The translations under genes and the position numbers were made by a program. Shown here in pieces: positions 1 through 12,640 of a stretch of DNA of 64,000 nt. Numbering within the stretch: the stretch's first letter is position 1; every line of letters begins with the position of its first letter. Below the pieces are notes generated by a model, which saw nothing but the letters and a program-made list of their open reading frames with translations, made no database searches and had not been told where the DNA came from. Source of the stretch: Solanum dulcamara (Eukaryota; Streptophyta; Magnoliopsida; Solanales; Solanaceae); assembly GCF_947179165.1 (NCBI RefSeq), contig NC_077237.1, forward strand, positions 86,652,341 to 86,716,340, given 5' to 3'.

Positions 1-560
1 TCCGTGGACTAACACACACGAAAAACTTGCAAAATCGCTTAATTCCTATTGCGTCGCCAATAAAATGCTCCTAAACCCCTCTATAGCACCGTCGGGGCAA
101 CTGGAGTCATTCCCCAGGTCGTTACGGATACTATTATTGAAAAATCAAAGAAACTTCGACCCGGACCTCCGGCACCTAAAATATCCATGGGCTAACACAC
201 ACGAAAAAGTGGGAAAATTGCCTAATTCCTGTTGCGCCGCCAATAAAATGCTCCTAAACCCCTCTATAGCGCCACTGTGGCTACTGGAGTCGTTTCCCAG
301 TTCGTTACGGATGCTACTATGGAAGAATCCAACAAATTTCGACTCGACCCTCGACACCTAAAAAATCCATGGGCTAACACACGTGAAAAACTTACAAAAT
401 CGCCTAATTCCTATTGCGTCTCTAATAAAATGCTCCTAATCCCTCTAAACCGCCGCCAGGGCTACTGGACTCGTTCCCTAGGTCGTTACGGATGCCACTA
501 TGGAAGAATCCAAGAAATTTCAACATGGACCCCCAGCACGTAAAAACTCTGTGAGCTAAC
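1..560 (+). repeat. Four-unit block K, copy 1 (cut by window start)
   Basis: The block opens with GTGGACTAACACACACG and ACTTGCAAAATCGCTTAATT. It continues through a unit with GACCCGGACCTCCGGCACC, a unit ending TTCCTGTTGCGCCGCC and a unit with CTACTGTGGCTACTGG or similar plus ACTCGACCCTCGACACC. It closes with a CTCTAAACCGCCGCC unit carrying TTTCAACATGGACCCCC. The same order of variants recurs at 3.84, 8.72, 12.1 and 17.56 kb, and in weaker form at 36.8 kb. Confidence 0.7.
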
Positions 561-3500
561 ACACATGAAAAACTGGCAAAATTGCCTAATCACTATTACA
601 TCTCTAATAAAATGCTCCTAAGCCCCTCTAAAGCACCGCCGGGGCGACTGAAGTCGTTCCCCAGGTCATTACGGACGCTACAATGAACGAGTCTAAGAAA
701 ATTTGACCCAGACCCCCGTTACCTTAAAAATCTGTGGGCTAACACACACGAAAAACTGGCAAAATCGCCTAATTCCTATTGTGTCGCCAATAAAAAGCTC
801 ATAAACCTCTCTATAGCGCTGTCGGGACTACTGGAGTCGTTCTCCAGGTCGTTACAGACGCTACTATGGAATAATGTAACAAAATTTGACCCGAACCCCC
901 GGCACCTAAAATATCCGTGGGCAAACACACGAAAAAGTGGAAAAATTGCCTAATTCCTATTTCGTCGCTAATAAAATGCTCCTAAACCCCTCTAAAATGC
1001 CGCCGAGGCTACTGGAGTCGTTCCCTAGGTTGTTACAGATGCTACTATTAAAGAATCCAAGAAACTTTGACCCGGACCCTAGGCACCTTAAAAATTCGTG
1101 GGCTAACACACACGAAAAACTGGTAAAATTGCCTAATTCCTATTGCGTTTCCAATAAAATGCTCCTAAACCCCTCTAAAGCACCACCGGGGCTACTGGAT
1201 TCGTTCCCCAGGTCGTTACGGACGCTACTATTGAATAATCCAAGAAACTTAGATAAGGCCCCCGGCATGTAAAAAATCCATGGGCTAACACACACGAAAA
1301 ACTGGCAAAATCACCTAATTCCTATTGCGTCGCCAATAAAATGCTCCTAAACCCCTCTAAAGCACCGCCGGGGCTACTGGAGTCATTCCCCAGGTCGTTA
1401 CGGACGCTACTATTGAAGAATCCAAGAAAATCCGACCCGGACCCCCGACACCTAAAATATTCATGGGCTAACACACATGAAAAAGTGGCAAAATTGCCTA
1501 ATTCTTATTGCGCCGCTAATAAAATGCTCCTAAGCCCCTCTATGGCGCCGCTGGGGTATCTAGAGTCGTTCCCCAGGACGTTACGGATGCTACAATAGAA
1601 GAATCCAAAAAATTTAGATAAGGCCCCTGGCATGTAAAAAATCCATGGGCTAACACACACGAACAACTGGCAAAATCACCTAATTCCTATTGCGTCGCCA
1701 ATAAAATACTCCTAAAACCCTCTAAAGCGTCGCCGGGGCTACTGGAGTCATTCCCCAGGTCGTTACGGACGTTACTATTGAAAAATCCAAGAAAATTTGA
1801 ACTGGACCCCCGGCTCCTAAAAAATATGTGAGCAAACATACACGAAAAACTGGAAAAATCGCTTAATTCCTATTGCATCGCCAATAAAATGCTCCTAAAC
1901 CCCTCTAAAGCACCGCCGGGGCTACTGGTGTCGTTCCCCAGGTCGTTACGGCTGCTACAATGGATGATTCCAAGAAATTTTGACACAGACCCCCAGCACG
2001 TAAAAATTTTGTGGGCTAACACACACGAAAAACTGGAAAAATCACCTAATTCCTATTGCGTCTCAAATAAAATGCTCCTAAACCCCTCTAAAGTGCCGCC
2101 AGGGCTACTGGAGTCGTTCCCCAGGTCGTTACGGACGCTACTATGGAAGAATCCAAGAAAATTCTACCTGAACCCCCGGCACCTAAAAAATCTGTGGGCT
2201 AACACACACGAAAAAGTGGCAAAATTGCCTAATTCCTATTGCGCCGCCTATAAAATGCTCCTAAACCCCTCTATAGCGCCGCCGGGGCTGCTGGAGTGAT
2301 TCCCCAGGTCGTTACGGACGCTACAATGGAAGAATCCAAGAAATTTCGATCCGGACCCCCGGCACCTAAAACATCCGTGGGCTAACACAAACAAAAAACT
2401 AGCAAAATTGTCTAATTTCTATTGGGTCGCCAATAAAATGCTCTTAAACCCCTCTATAGCACCGTCGGGGCTGCTAGAGTCATTCTCCAAGTCGGTACGA
2501 ATTCTATAATGGAAGAATCCAAGAAATTTAGATACGGCCCCCCGGCATGTAAAAAATCCGTGGGCTAACACACATGAAAAACTGGCAAAAATTGCCTATT
2601 TTCTATTGCATTGCCAATAAAATGCTCTTAAACACCTCTATAGCATCGTCGGGGCTACTGGAGTCGTTCCCCCAGGTCGTTACGGATGCTACTATGGAAG
2701 AATCCAAGAAATTCGACCCGAAACCCCGGCACCTAAAATATACGTGGGGTACCACACACAAAAAAGTGGCAAAATTGCCTAATTCCCATTGCGCCGCCAA
2801 TCAAATGCTCCTAAACCCCTCTATAGCGCTGTCGGGGCTACTGGAGTCGTTCCCCAAGTCGTTACGGATGTTACAATGTAAGAAACCAAGAAATTTAGAC
2901 AAGGACCCCGGCATGTAAAAAATCCGTGGGCTAACACACACGAAAAATTGGCAAAATCACCTAATTCCTATTGCGTCGCCAAGAAAATGCTCCTAAACCC
3001 CTCTAAAGCGCCGCTGGGTCTACTGGAGTCGTTCCCCAGGTCGTTACGGACGCTATAATGGAAGATTCTAAGAAATTTCGACATGGACCCCAGCACGTAA
3101 AAAATTCGTGGGCTAACACACACAAAAAACTGGCAAAATCGCCTAAATCCTATTGCGTCTCAAATAAAATGCTCCTAAACCCCTCTAAAGCGCCGTCGGG
3201 GCTACTGGAGTTGTTCCCCAGGTCGTTACGGACGCTACTATGGAAGAATCCAAGAAATTTCGATCCAGACCCCCGGCACCTAAAATATCCGTGGGCTAAC
3301 ACACACGAAAAAGTGGCAAAATTGCCTAATTCCTATTGCGCCGCCAATAAAATGTTCCTAAACCCCTCTATAGCGTTGTTGGGGCTGCTGGAGTCGTTCT
3401 CCAGGTTGGTACGAATGCTACAATGGAAGAATCCAAGAAATCTAGATACGGCCCCCCGGCATGTAAAAAATCCGTGGACTAACACACACGAAAACACTAG

Positions 3501-3837
3501 AAACATTTCCTAATTTCTATTGCGTCGCCAATAAAATGCTCTTAAACACCTCTATAGCACCGCCGGGGCTACTGGAGTTATTCCCCAGGTCATTACGGAC
3601 GCTACTATGAAAGAATCCAAGAAAATTCGACCCGGACCCCCGGCACCTAAAAAATCCGTGGGCTGACACACACGAAAAACTGGCAATATTGCCTAATTCC
3701 TATTGCGTCGCCAATAAAATGCTCTTGAACCCCTCAATAGCGCCGCCGGGGCTACTAGAGTTATTCCCCAGGTCGTTACAAACGCTACAATGGAAGAATT
3801 TAAGAAAATTCGACCCGCACCTCCGAAACCTAAAAAA

Positions 3838-4370
3838 TCCGTGGACTAACACACACGAAAAACTTGCAAATTCGCTTAATTCCTATTGCGTTGCCAATAA
3901 AATGCTCCTAAACCCCTCTATAACACCGCCAGGGCTACTGGAGTCGTTCCCAGTTCATTACGGACGCTACTATTGAAAAATCCAAGAAAATTCGACCCGG
4001 ACCTCCGGCACGTAAAATATCTGTGGGCTAACACACACGAAAAAGTGGCAAAATTGCCTAATTTCCGTTGCGCCGCCAATAAAATGCTCCTAAACCCCTC
4101 TATAGCGCTACTGTGGCTACTGTATTCGTTCCCCAGGTCGTTACGGACGCTACTATGGAAGAATCAGAGAAATTTCGACCCGAACCCTCAGCACCTAAAA
4201 AATCCGTGGGCTAACACATGAAAAACTTGCAAAATCACCTAATTCCTATTGCGTCTCTAATAAAATGCTCCTAAACCCCTCTAAACCGCCGTCGGGGCTA
4301 CTGGAGTCGTTCCCTAGGTCGTTACGGATGCTACAATGGAAGAATCCAAGAAATTTCAATGGCAAAATCG
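3838..4370 (+). repeat. Four-unit block K, copy 2 (last unit broken)
   Basis: The order of diagnostic variants matches the block at 1-560: GTGGACTAACACAC, ACTTGCAAATTCGCTTAATT, CCTCCGGCACGT, TTTCCGTTGCGCCGCC, AGCGCTACTGTGGCTACTG, AATCAGAGAAATTTCGACCC and CTCTAAACCGCCGTC. Its final unit is interrupted at about 4360, where TTTCAA runs straight into TGGCAAAATCG. That gives a 133-bp unit, described separately. Confidence 0.7.
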
Positions 4371-4391
4371 CCTAATTACTATTGCATCTCT
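4259..4391 (+). repeat. Truncated monomer, 133 bp
   Basis: Distance between successive AATAAAATG words falls to 133 bp. At about 4359 the unit goes from AAGAAATTTCAA directly to TGGCAAAATCG. The GACCC box, A-tract and GGGCTAACACACG segment are missing, about 50 bp. The corresponding place in the duplicate copy (9131-9310) has a single intact unit, so a broken extra unit was inserted here. Confidence 0.85.
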
Positions 4392-6264
4392 AATAAAATG
4401 CTCCTAAGCCTCTCTAAAACACCATCGGGGCGACTGGAGTCGTTCCCTAAGTCGTTACGGACGCTACAATGGAAGAGTCTAAGAAAATTTGACCCGGACC
4501 CCCAGCACGTAAAAAATCTGTGAGCTAACACACATGAAAAACTGGCAAAATCGCCTAATTACTATTGCATCTCTAATAAAATGCTCCTAAGCCCCTCTAA
4601 AGCACCGTCGGGGTGACCGGAGTCGTTTCCTTGGTCGTTACGGACGCTACAATGGAAGAGTCTAAGAAAATTTGACCTAGACCCCCAGCACCTTAAAAAT
4701 CCGTGGGCTAACATACACGAAAAACTGGCAAAATTGCCTAATTCCTATTGTGTCGCCAATAAAATGCTCCTAAACCTCTCTATAGTGCTGCTGGGGCTAC
4801 TGGAGTCGTTCCCTAGGTCGTTAGAGACGCTACTATGGAAGAATTCAAGAAAATTTGACCCGGACCCCCGGCACCTAAAATATCCGTGGGCTAACACACA
4901 AAAAAGTAGATAAAATTGCCTAATTCCTATTTCATCGCTACTAAAATGCTCCTAAACCCCTCTAAAATGCCGCCGAGGCTACTGGAGTTGTTCCCCAGGT
5001 TGTTACGGATGCTACTATTGAAGAATCCAAGAAACTTTGACCTGGACCCTCGACACTTTAAAAATCTGTGGGCTAACACACACGAAAAACTGGTAAAATC
5101 GCCTAATTCCTATTGCGTCTCCAATAAAATGCTCTTAAACCCCTCTAAAGCACCGTCGGGGCTATTGGAGTCGTTCCTCAGGTCGTTACGGATGCTACTA
5201 TTTAATAATCCAAGAAACTTTGTCCCGAACTCCCGGCACCTAAATAATTTGTTGGTTAACACACGAAAAACTGGCAAAATTGCCTAATTCCTATTGCGCC
5301 GCAAATAAAATGCTCCTAAACCCCTCTATAGCACCGCCGGGGCTAATGGAGTCGTTCCCCTGGTCATTACGGACGCTACTATGGAAGAATCCAAGAACAT
5401 CCGACCCGGACCCCCGGCACCTAAAATATCCGTGGGCTAACACACATGAAAAAATGGCAAAATTGCCTAATTCCTATTGCGCCGCCAATCAAATGCTCCT
5501 AAACCCCTCTATAGCGCTGTCGGGGCTACTGGAGTCGTTCCCCAGGTCGTTACGGATGTTACAATGGAAGAAACCAAGAAATTTAGAAAAGGACCCCGGC
5601 ATGTAAAAAATCTGTGGGCTAACACACACGAAAAATTGGCAAAATCCCCTAATTCCTATTGCGTCGCCAAGACAATGCTCCTAAACCCCTCTAAAGCGCC
5701 GTCGGGTCTACTGGAGTCGTTCCTCAAGTCGTTATGGACGCTATAATGGAAGATTCTAAGAAATTTCGACATGGCCCCCAGCACGTAAAAAATTCGTGGG
5801 CTAACACACACGAAAAACTGGCAAAATCGCCTAATTCCTATTGCGTCTCAAATAAAATGCTCCTAAACCCCTTTAAAGCGCCGCCGGGGCTACTAGAGTT
5901 GTTCTCCAGGTCATTACGGACGCTACTATGGAAGAATCTAAGAAAATTCGACCCGGACCCCCGGCACCTAAAATATCCGTGGGCTAACACACACGAAAAA
6001 GTGGCAAAATTGCCTAATTCCTATTGCGCCGCCAATAAAATGTTCCTAAACCCCTCTATAGCGTTGTTGGGGCTGCTGGAGTCATTCTCCAGGTCTGTAC
6101 GAACGCTACTATGGAAGAATCCAAGAAATCTAGGCACGGCCCCTCGGCATGTAAAATATCCGTGGACTAACACACACGAAAACACTGGCAAAATTGCCTA
6201 ATTCCTATTGCGCCGCCAATAAAATGCTCCTAAACCCCTCTATAGCACCGCCGGGGCTAATGGA

Positions 6265-6282
6265 GTCGTTCCCCAGGTCGTT
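6265..6282 (+). repeat. Internal 12-bp direct repeat of the monomer (GTCGTT x2)
   Basis: GTCGTT at 6265-6270 is repeated at 6277-6282 with CCCCAG between. The same arrangement is present in most units. It matters because two distant units (near 32,990 and 61,000) have lost exactly one 12-bp period here, which suggests slippage or microhomology-mediated deletion at this site. Confidence 0.75.
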
Positions 6283-6369
6283 ACGGACGCTACTATGGAA
6301 GAATCCAAGAAAATCCGACCCGGACCCCCGGCACCTAAAATATCCGTGGGCTAACACACATGAAAAAGT

Positions 6370-6381
6370 GGCAAAATTGCC
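6370..6381. other. Dyad GGCAA-AA-TTGCC in the monomer (example)
   Basis: Two perfect 5-bp inverted arms (GGCAA and TTGCC) flank an AA spacer. Roughly half the units carry this perfect form. Many others read GGCAAAATCGCC or GGCAAAATCACC, which breaks one arm pair. An A-tract at 6363-6367 begins exactly ten bases before the AAAA inside the dyad, so two A-tracts are in helical phase. Short dyads are common in centromeric satellites that lack a CENP-B box. Whether this one binds a protein or extrudes is unknown. Confidence 0.6.
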
Positions 6382-6512
6382 TAATTCCTATTGCGCCGCC
6401 AATCAAATGCTCCTAAACCCCTCTATAGCGCTGCCGGGGCTACTGGAGTCGTTCCCCAGGTCGTTACGGATGTTACAATGGAAGAAACCAAGAAATTTAG
6501 ACAAGGACCCCG

Positions 6513-9500
6513 GCATGTAAAAAATCCGTGGGCTAACACACACGAAAAATTAGCAAAATCACCTAATTCCTATTGCGTCGCCAAGAAAATGCTCCTAAAC
6601 CCCTCTAAAGCGTCGTCGGGGCTACTGGAGTCGTTCCCCAGGTCGTTACGGACGTTACTATTGAAGAATCCAAAAAAATTTGAACCGGACCCCCGGCACC
6701 TAAAAAATCTGTGAGCAAACATACACGAAAAACTGGCAAAATCGCTTAATTCCTATTGCGTCGCCAATAAAATGCTCCTAAACCCCTTTAAAGCACCGCC
6801 GGGGCTACTGGAGTCGTTCCCCAGGTCGTTACGGCTGCTACAATGGATGATTCCAAGAAATTTGGACACAGACCCCCAGCACGTAAAAAATGTATGGGCT
6901 AACACACAAAAAACTGGCAAAATCGCCTAATTCCTATTGCGTCTCAAATAAAATGCTCCTAAACCCCTCTAAAGTACCGCCACGCATACTGGAGTCATTC
7001 CCCAGGTCGTTACGGACGCTACTATTGAAGAATCCAAGAAAATTCGACCCGAACCCCCGGCACCTAAAAAAGCCATAGGCTGACACACACGAAAAACTGG
7101 CAAAATTGCCTAATTCCTATTGCGTCGCCAATAAAATGCACTTGAACCCCTCTATAGCGCCACCGGGGCTACTGGAGTCGTTGCCCAGGCTGTTACGGAC
7201 GCTACTATTGAAGAATCTAAGAAATTTCGATCCGTACCCCCGGCACCTAAAATATCCGTGGGCTAACACAAACGACAAACTGGCAAAATTGCCTAATTTC
7301 TATTGCGTCGCTAATAAAATGCTCTTAAACCCCTCTATAGCGTCGTCGGGGCTGCTGGAGTCATTCTCCAGGTCGGTACGAATGCTATAATGGAAGAATC
7401 CAAGAAATTTAGACACGGCCCCCCGGCATGTAAAATATCCGTGGGCTAACACACATGAAAAACTGGCAAAAATTGTCTATTTTATATTGCGTTGCCAATA
7501 AAATGCTCTTAAACACCTATATAGCATCGCCGGGGCTACTGGAGTCGTTCCCCAGGTCGTTATGGATGCTAATATGGAAGAATTAAAGAAATTCGACACG
7601 GAACCCCAGCACCTAAAATATCCGTGGGCTACCACACACAAAAAAGTGGCAAAATTGCCTAATTCCCATTGCGCCGCCAATCAAATGCTCCTAAACCCCT
7701 CTATAGCGATGCCGGGGCTATAGGAGTCGTTCCCCAGGTCGTTACGAATGTTACAATGGAAGAAACCAAGAAATTTAGACAAGGACCCCGGCATGTAAAA
7801 AATCTGTGGGATAACACACACGAAAAATTGGAAAAATCACCTAATTCCTATTGCGTCGCCAAGACAATGCTCCTAAACCCCTCTAAAGCGCCGCCGGGTC
7901 TACTGGAGTCGTTCCTCAGGTCGTTACGGACGCTATAATGGACGATTCTAAGAAATTTCGACATGTCCCCCCAGCACGTAAAATATTCGTGGGCTAACAC
8001 ACACGAAAAACTGGCAAAATCGCCTAATTCCTATTGCATCTCAAATAAAATGCTCCTAAACCCCTCTAAAGCGCCGCCGGGGCTACTGGAGTTGTTCTCT
8101 AGGTCGTTACGGACGCTACTATGGAAGAATCCAAGAAAATTCGACCCGTACCCCCAGCACCTAAAATATCCGTGGGCTAACACACACGAAAAAGTGGCAA
8201 AATTGCCTAATTCCTATTGCGCCGCCAATAAAATGTTCCTAAACCCCTCTATAGCGTTGTTGGGGCTGCTGGAGTCGTTCTCCAGGTCGGTACGAACGCT
8301 ACAATGGAAGAATCTAAGAAATCTAGGCACGGCCCCCCGGCATGTAAAATATCCGTGGACTAACACACACGAATACACTGGCAAAAGTGTCTAATTTCTA
8401 TTGCGTCGCCAATAAAATGCTCTTAAACACCTCTGTAGCACCGCCGGGGCTACTGGAGTTATTCCCCAGGTCGTTACGGACGCTACTATGGAAGAATCCA
8501 AGAATATTCGACCCGGACCCCCGGCACCTAAAAAATCCGTGGGCTGACACACACGAAAAACTGGCAAAATTGCCTAATTCCTATTGCGTCGCCAATAAAA
8601 TGCTCTTGAACCCCTCTATAGCACCGCCGGGGCTACTAGAGTTATTACCCAGGTCGTTACAAACGCTACAATGGAAGAATCTAAGAAAATTCGACCCGCA
8701 CCCCCGAAACCTAAAAAATCCGTGGACTAACACACACGAAAAACTTGCAAAATCGCTTAATTCCTATTGCGTTACCAATAAAATGCTCCTAAACCCCTCT
8801 ATAGCACCGTCGGGGCTACTGGAGTCGTTCCCCAGATCGTTACGGATGCTACTATTGAAAAATCCAAGAAAATTCGACCCGGACCTCCGGCACCTAAAAT
8901 ATCCGTGGGCTAACACACACGAAAAAGTGGCAAAATTGCCTAATTCCTGTTGCACCGCCAATAAAATGTTCCTAAACCCCTCTATAGCGCTACTGTGTCT
9001 ACTGAAATCGTTCCCCAGGTCGTTATGGACGCTACTATTGAAGAATCAGAGAAATTTCGACCCGGACCCTCGGCACCAAAAAAATCTGTGGGCTAACACA
9101 CATGAAAAACTTGCAAAATTGCCTAATTACTATTGCGTCTCTAATAAAATGCTCCTGAACCCCTCTAAACCGCCGCCGGGGCTACTGGAGTCGTTCCCTA
9201 GGTCGTTATGGATGCTACTATGGAAGAATCCAAGAAATTTCAACATGGACCCCCAGCACGTAAAAAATCTGTGAACTAACACACATGAAAAACTGGCAAA
9301 ATCGCCTAATTACTATTGCATCTCTAATAAAATGCTCCTAAGCCCCTCTAAAGCACCGTCGGGGTGACTGGAGTCGTTCCCCAGGTCGTTACGGACGCTA
9401 CAATGGAAGAGTCTAAGAAAATTTGACCCGGACCCCCGACACCTAAAAAATCTGTGGGCTAACACACACGAAAAACTAGCAAAATTGCCTAATTCCTATT

Positions 9501-10188
9501 GTGTCGCCAATAAAATGCTCCTAAACCTCTCTATAGTGCTGCCGGGGCTACTGGAGTCGTTTCCCAGGTCGTTACGGACGCTACTATGGAAAAATCCAAC
9601 AAAATTTGACCCGGACCCCCGGCACCTAAAATATCCGTGAGCTAACACACGAAAAAGTGGATAAAATTGCCTAATTCCTATTTCATCGCTACTAAAATGC
9701 TCCTAAACCCCTCTAAAATGCCGCCGAGGCTACTGGAGTTGTTCCCCAGGTTGTTACGGATGCTACTATTGAAGAATCCAAGAAACTTTGACCTGGACCC
9801 TCGACACTTTAAAAATCTGTGGGCTAACACACACGAAAAACTGGTAAAATCGCCTAATTCCTATTGCGTCTTCAATAAAATGCTCTTAAACCCCTCTAAA
9901 GCACCGTCGGGGCTATTGGAGTCGTTCCTCAGGTCGTTACGGATGCTACTATTTAATAATCCAAGAAACTTTGTCCCGAACTCCCGGCACCTAAATAATT
10001 TGTTGGTTAACACACGAAAAACTGGCAAAATTGCCTAATTCCTATTGCGCCGCAAATAAAATGCTCCTAAACCCCTCTATAGCACCGCCGGGGCTAATGG
10101 AGTCGTTCCCCTGGTCATTACGGACGCTACTATGGAAGAATCCAAGAACATCCGACCCGGACCCCCGGCACCTAAAATATCCGTGGGC
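6513..10188 (+). repeat. Large duplication L1, copy b (~3.7 kb)
   Basis: This is the partner of 1630-5437. Around 9667-10,031 the two copies are almost base-identical over two units: the translated frame of 123 codons differs at one residue. Identity is lower towards the left end, as expected if later exchanges overwrote parts. It ends at a GGGCGTTACATG junction at 10,187, after which a different unit type follows. Confidence 0.7.
8718..9290 (+). repeat. Four-unit block K, copy 3 (intact)
   Basis: The block is complete. It starts at CGTGGACTAACACACACG and runs through CCTCCGGCACC, TTCCTGTTGCACCGCC, AGCGCTACTGTGTCTACTG, AATCAGAGAAATTTCGACCC and CTCTAAACCGCCGCC, ending with TTTCAACATGGACCCCCAGCACGT. 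It lies 4880 bp after copy 2 and belongs to the same large duplication. Confidence 0.75.
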
Positions 10189-11513
10189 GTTACATGAAAA
10201 AGTGGCAAAATTGCCTAATTCCCATTGCGCCGCCAATAAAATGCTCCTAAGCCCCTTTATGGCGCCGCCGGGGCTACTAGAGTCGTTCCCCAGGTTGTTA
10301 CGGATGCTAAAATGCAAGAATCCAAGAAATTTAGATAAGGCCCCCGGCATGTAAAAAATCCATGGGCTAACACACACGAAAAACTGGCAAAATCACCGAA
10401 TTCCTATTGCGTCGACAATAAAATGCTCCTAAACCCTTCTAAAGCGCCGTCGGGGCTACTAGAGTCATTCCCCAGGTCGTTACGGATGTTACTATTGAAG
10501 AATCCAAGAAAATTTGAACCGGACCCCTGGCACCTAAAAAATCTGTGAGCAAACATACACGAAAAACTGGACAAATCTCTCAATTCCTATTGCATCGCCA
10601 ATAAAATGCTCCTAAACCCCTCTAAAGCACCGTCGGGGCTACTGGAATCGTTCCCCAGGTCGTTACGGCTGCTACAATGGATGATTCCAAGAAATTTGGA
10701 CACAGACCCCCAGCACATAAAAAATGTGTGGGCTAACACACACGAAAAACTGGCAAAATCGCCTAATTCCTTTTGCGTCTCAAATAAAATGCTCCTAAAC
10801 CCCTCTAAAGCACCGCCAGGGCTACTGGAGTCGTTTCCCAGGTCGTTACGGACGCTACTATGGAAAAATCCAACAAAATTTGACCCGGACCCCCGGTACC
10901 TAAAATATTCTTGGGCTAACACATACGAAAACGTGGTATAATTGCCTAATTCCTACTGTGTCACCGATAAAATGCTCCTAAACCCCTCTATAGTACCGTC
11001 GGGGCTACTGGAGTCATTCCCCAGGTCATTACAGACGCTACTATAGAAGAATCCAAGAAAATTTGACCCGCACCCACGGCACTTAAAAAATCCGTGGGTT
11101 AACATACACGAAAAACTGGCAAAATTGCCTAATTCCTATTGCGTCGCCAATAAAATGCTCCTAAACCCCTCTATAATGCCGTCGGGGCTACTGGAGTCGT
11201 TCCCCAAGTCGTTACGGACACTACTATGGAAGAATCCAAGAAATTTTGACCTGGACCCCCGACACCTTAAAAATCCGTGGGCTAGCACACACGAAAAATT
11301 GGCAAAATCGCCTAATTCCTATTGCATCTCCAATACAATGCTCCTAAACCCTCTATAGCGCCGCCAGGGCTGCTGGAGTCGTTCCCCAGGTCGTTACGGA
11401 CGCTACTATTGAAGAATCCAAGAAATTTCAACACGGACCCCTAGCACGTAAAAAATCCGGGGGCTAATACACACGAAAAACTGGCAAAATCGCCTAATGC
11501 CTATTGCGTCTTT

Positions 11514-11774
11514 AATAAAATATTCCTAAACCCCTCTAACGCACCGCCGGGGCTACTAGAGTCATTCTCTAGGTCGTTACATACGCTACTATAGACAAAT
11601 CCAATAAAATTTGACCCAAACCCCCGACACCTACTAGAGTCGTTCCCCAGGTCGTTACGGACGCTACTATGGAAGAATCCAAGAAAATTCGACCCGGACC
11701 CCCGGCACCTAAAATATCCGTGGGCTAACACACACGAAAAAGTGGCAAAATTGCCTAATTCCTATTGCGCCGCC
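11514..11774 (+). repeat. Expanded monomer, 261 bp (78-bp partial duplication)
   Basis: CTACTAGAGTC at 11,553 is repeated at 11,631, and the sequence between and after is the same part of the unit twice. The join is CCGACACCTA to CTAGAGTCG, using CTA as a shared word. The first copy carries TAGACAAATCCAATAAAATTTGACCC and the second the ordinary form, so the two halves come from different unit types. Confidence 0.85.
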
Positions 11775-12104
11775 AATAAAATGCTCCTAAACCCCTCTAT
11801 AGCGCTGTTGGGGCTGCTGGAGTCGTTCTCCAGGTCGGTACGAACGCTACAATGGAAGAATCCAAGAAATCTAGGCATGCCCCCCCGGCATGTAAAAAAT
11901 CCGTGGACTAACACACACGAAAAAACTAGCAAAATTGCCTAATTTCTATTGCGTCGCCAATAAAATGCTCTTAAACACCTCTGTAGCACCGCCGAGGCAA
12001 CTGGAGTTATTCCCCAGGTCGTTACGGACGCTACTATGGAAGAATCCAAGAAAATTCGACCCGGACCCCCGGCACCTAAAAAATCCGTGGGCTGACACAC
12101 ACGA

Positions 12105-12640
12105 AAAACTGGCAAAATTGCCTAATTCCTATTGCGTTTCCAATAAAATGCTCCTAAACCCCTCTATAGCACCGTCGGGGCTACTGGAGTCGTTCCCCAG
12201 GTCGTTATGGATGCTACTATTGAAAAATCCAAGAAAATTCGACCCGGACCTTCGGCACCTAAAATATCCGCGGGCTAACACACACGAAAAAGTGGCAAAA
12301 TTGCCTAATTCCTGTTGCACCGCCAATAAAATGCTCCTAAACCCCTCTATAGCGCTACTGTGGCTACTGGAATCGTTCCCCAGGTCGTTACGGACGCTAC
12401 TATGGAAGAATCAGAGAAATTTCGACCCAGACCCTCGGCACCTAAAAAATCTGTGGGCTAACACACATGAAAAACTTGCAAAATTGCCTAATTCCTATTG
12501 CGTCTCTAATAAAATGCTCCTAAACCCCTCTAAACCGCCGCCGGGGCTACTGGAGTCGTTTCCTAGGTCGTTACGAATGCTACTATGGAAGAATCCAAGA
12601 AAATATGGACCCCCAGCACGTAAAAAATCTGTGAGCTAAC
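12105..12640 (+). repeat. Four-unit block K, copy 4
   Basis: This copy carries the CTTCGGCACC unit, the TTCCTGTTGCACCGCC end, AGCGCTACTGTGGCTACTGG, AATCAGAGAAATTTCGACCC and CTCTAAACCGCCGCC in the same order as the other copies. The first unit end is of another type (GCGTTTCC). In the last unit a few bases are lost, so AAATTTCAACACGGACCC has become AAAATATGGACCC (near 12,600). Confidence 0.65.

Larger units (their letters stand above)
1630..5437 (+). repeat. Large duplication L1, copy a (~3.8 kb)
   Basis: It matches 6513-10,188 unit by unit. Shared landmarks lie at 1951/6834 (GCTGCTACAATGG), 2800/7680 (a CCCATTGCGCCGCCAATCAAA unit), 3058/7938 (CTATAATGGA..ATTCTAAG) and 4916/9667 (TTCCTATTTCATCGCTACT). 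Offset is about 4880 bp up to block K and 4751 bp after it. The shift is explained by an extra 133-bp partial unit in this copy. The match breaks at about 5437, where copy b reads GGGCGTTACATG instead of GGGCTAACACACATG. Confidence 0.7.
6218..6400 (+). repeat. Reference monomer (183 bp, close to consensus)
   Basis: This unit, numbered from AATAAA, has nearly the commonest base at every site and serves as a key to the family. In order it holds: AATAAAATGCTCCTAAAC; a CTATAG or CTAAAG switch; a GC-rich CCGCCGGGG core; GTCGTTCCCCAGGTCGTT; a CTACTATGG, CTACAATGG or CTACTATTG switch; ATCCAAGAAA; the GACCCGGACCCCCGGCACC box; an A-tract; GGGCTAACACACAYG; a second A-tract; TGGCAAAATTGCC; and TCCTATTGCGCCGCC. 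Unit subfamilies differ mainly at a few diagnostic places. These are the CGCCGCC, CGTCGCC, CGTCTCT or CGTCTCA end, the GGCACCT, GGCATGT or AGCACGT box, and GACCCGG versus GACACGG. Because these combinations travel together, units can be typed and higher-order copies aligned. Confidence 0.85.

Noticed and set aside
10587..10922. Recurring 111-codon minus-strand frames (also at 20 kb, 31.1 kb, 35.2 kb, 51.5 kb and 61.8 kb)
   Set aside because: They are the antisense of the satellite. The usual TCCTATTGC gives an in-frame TAG, so each frame ends once per one or two units.
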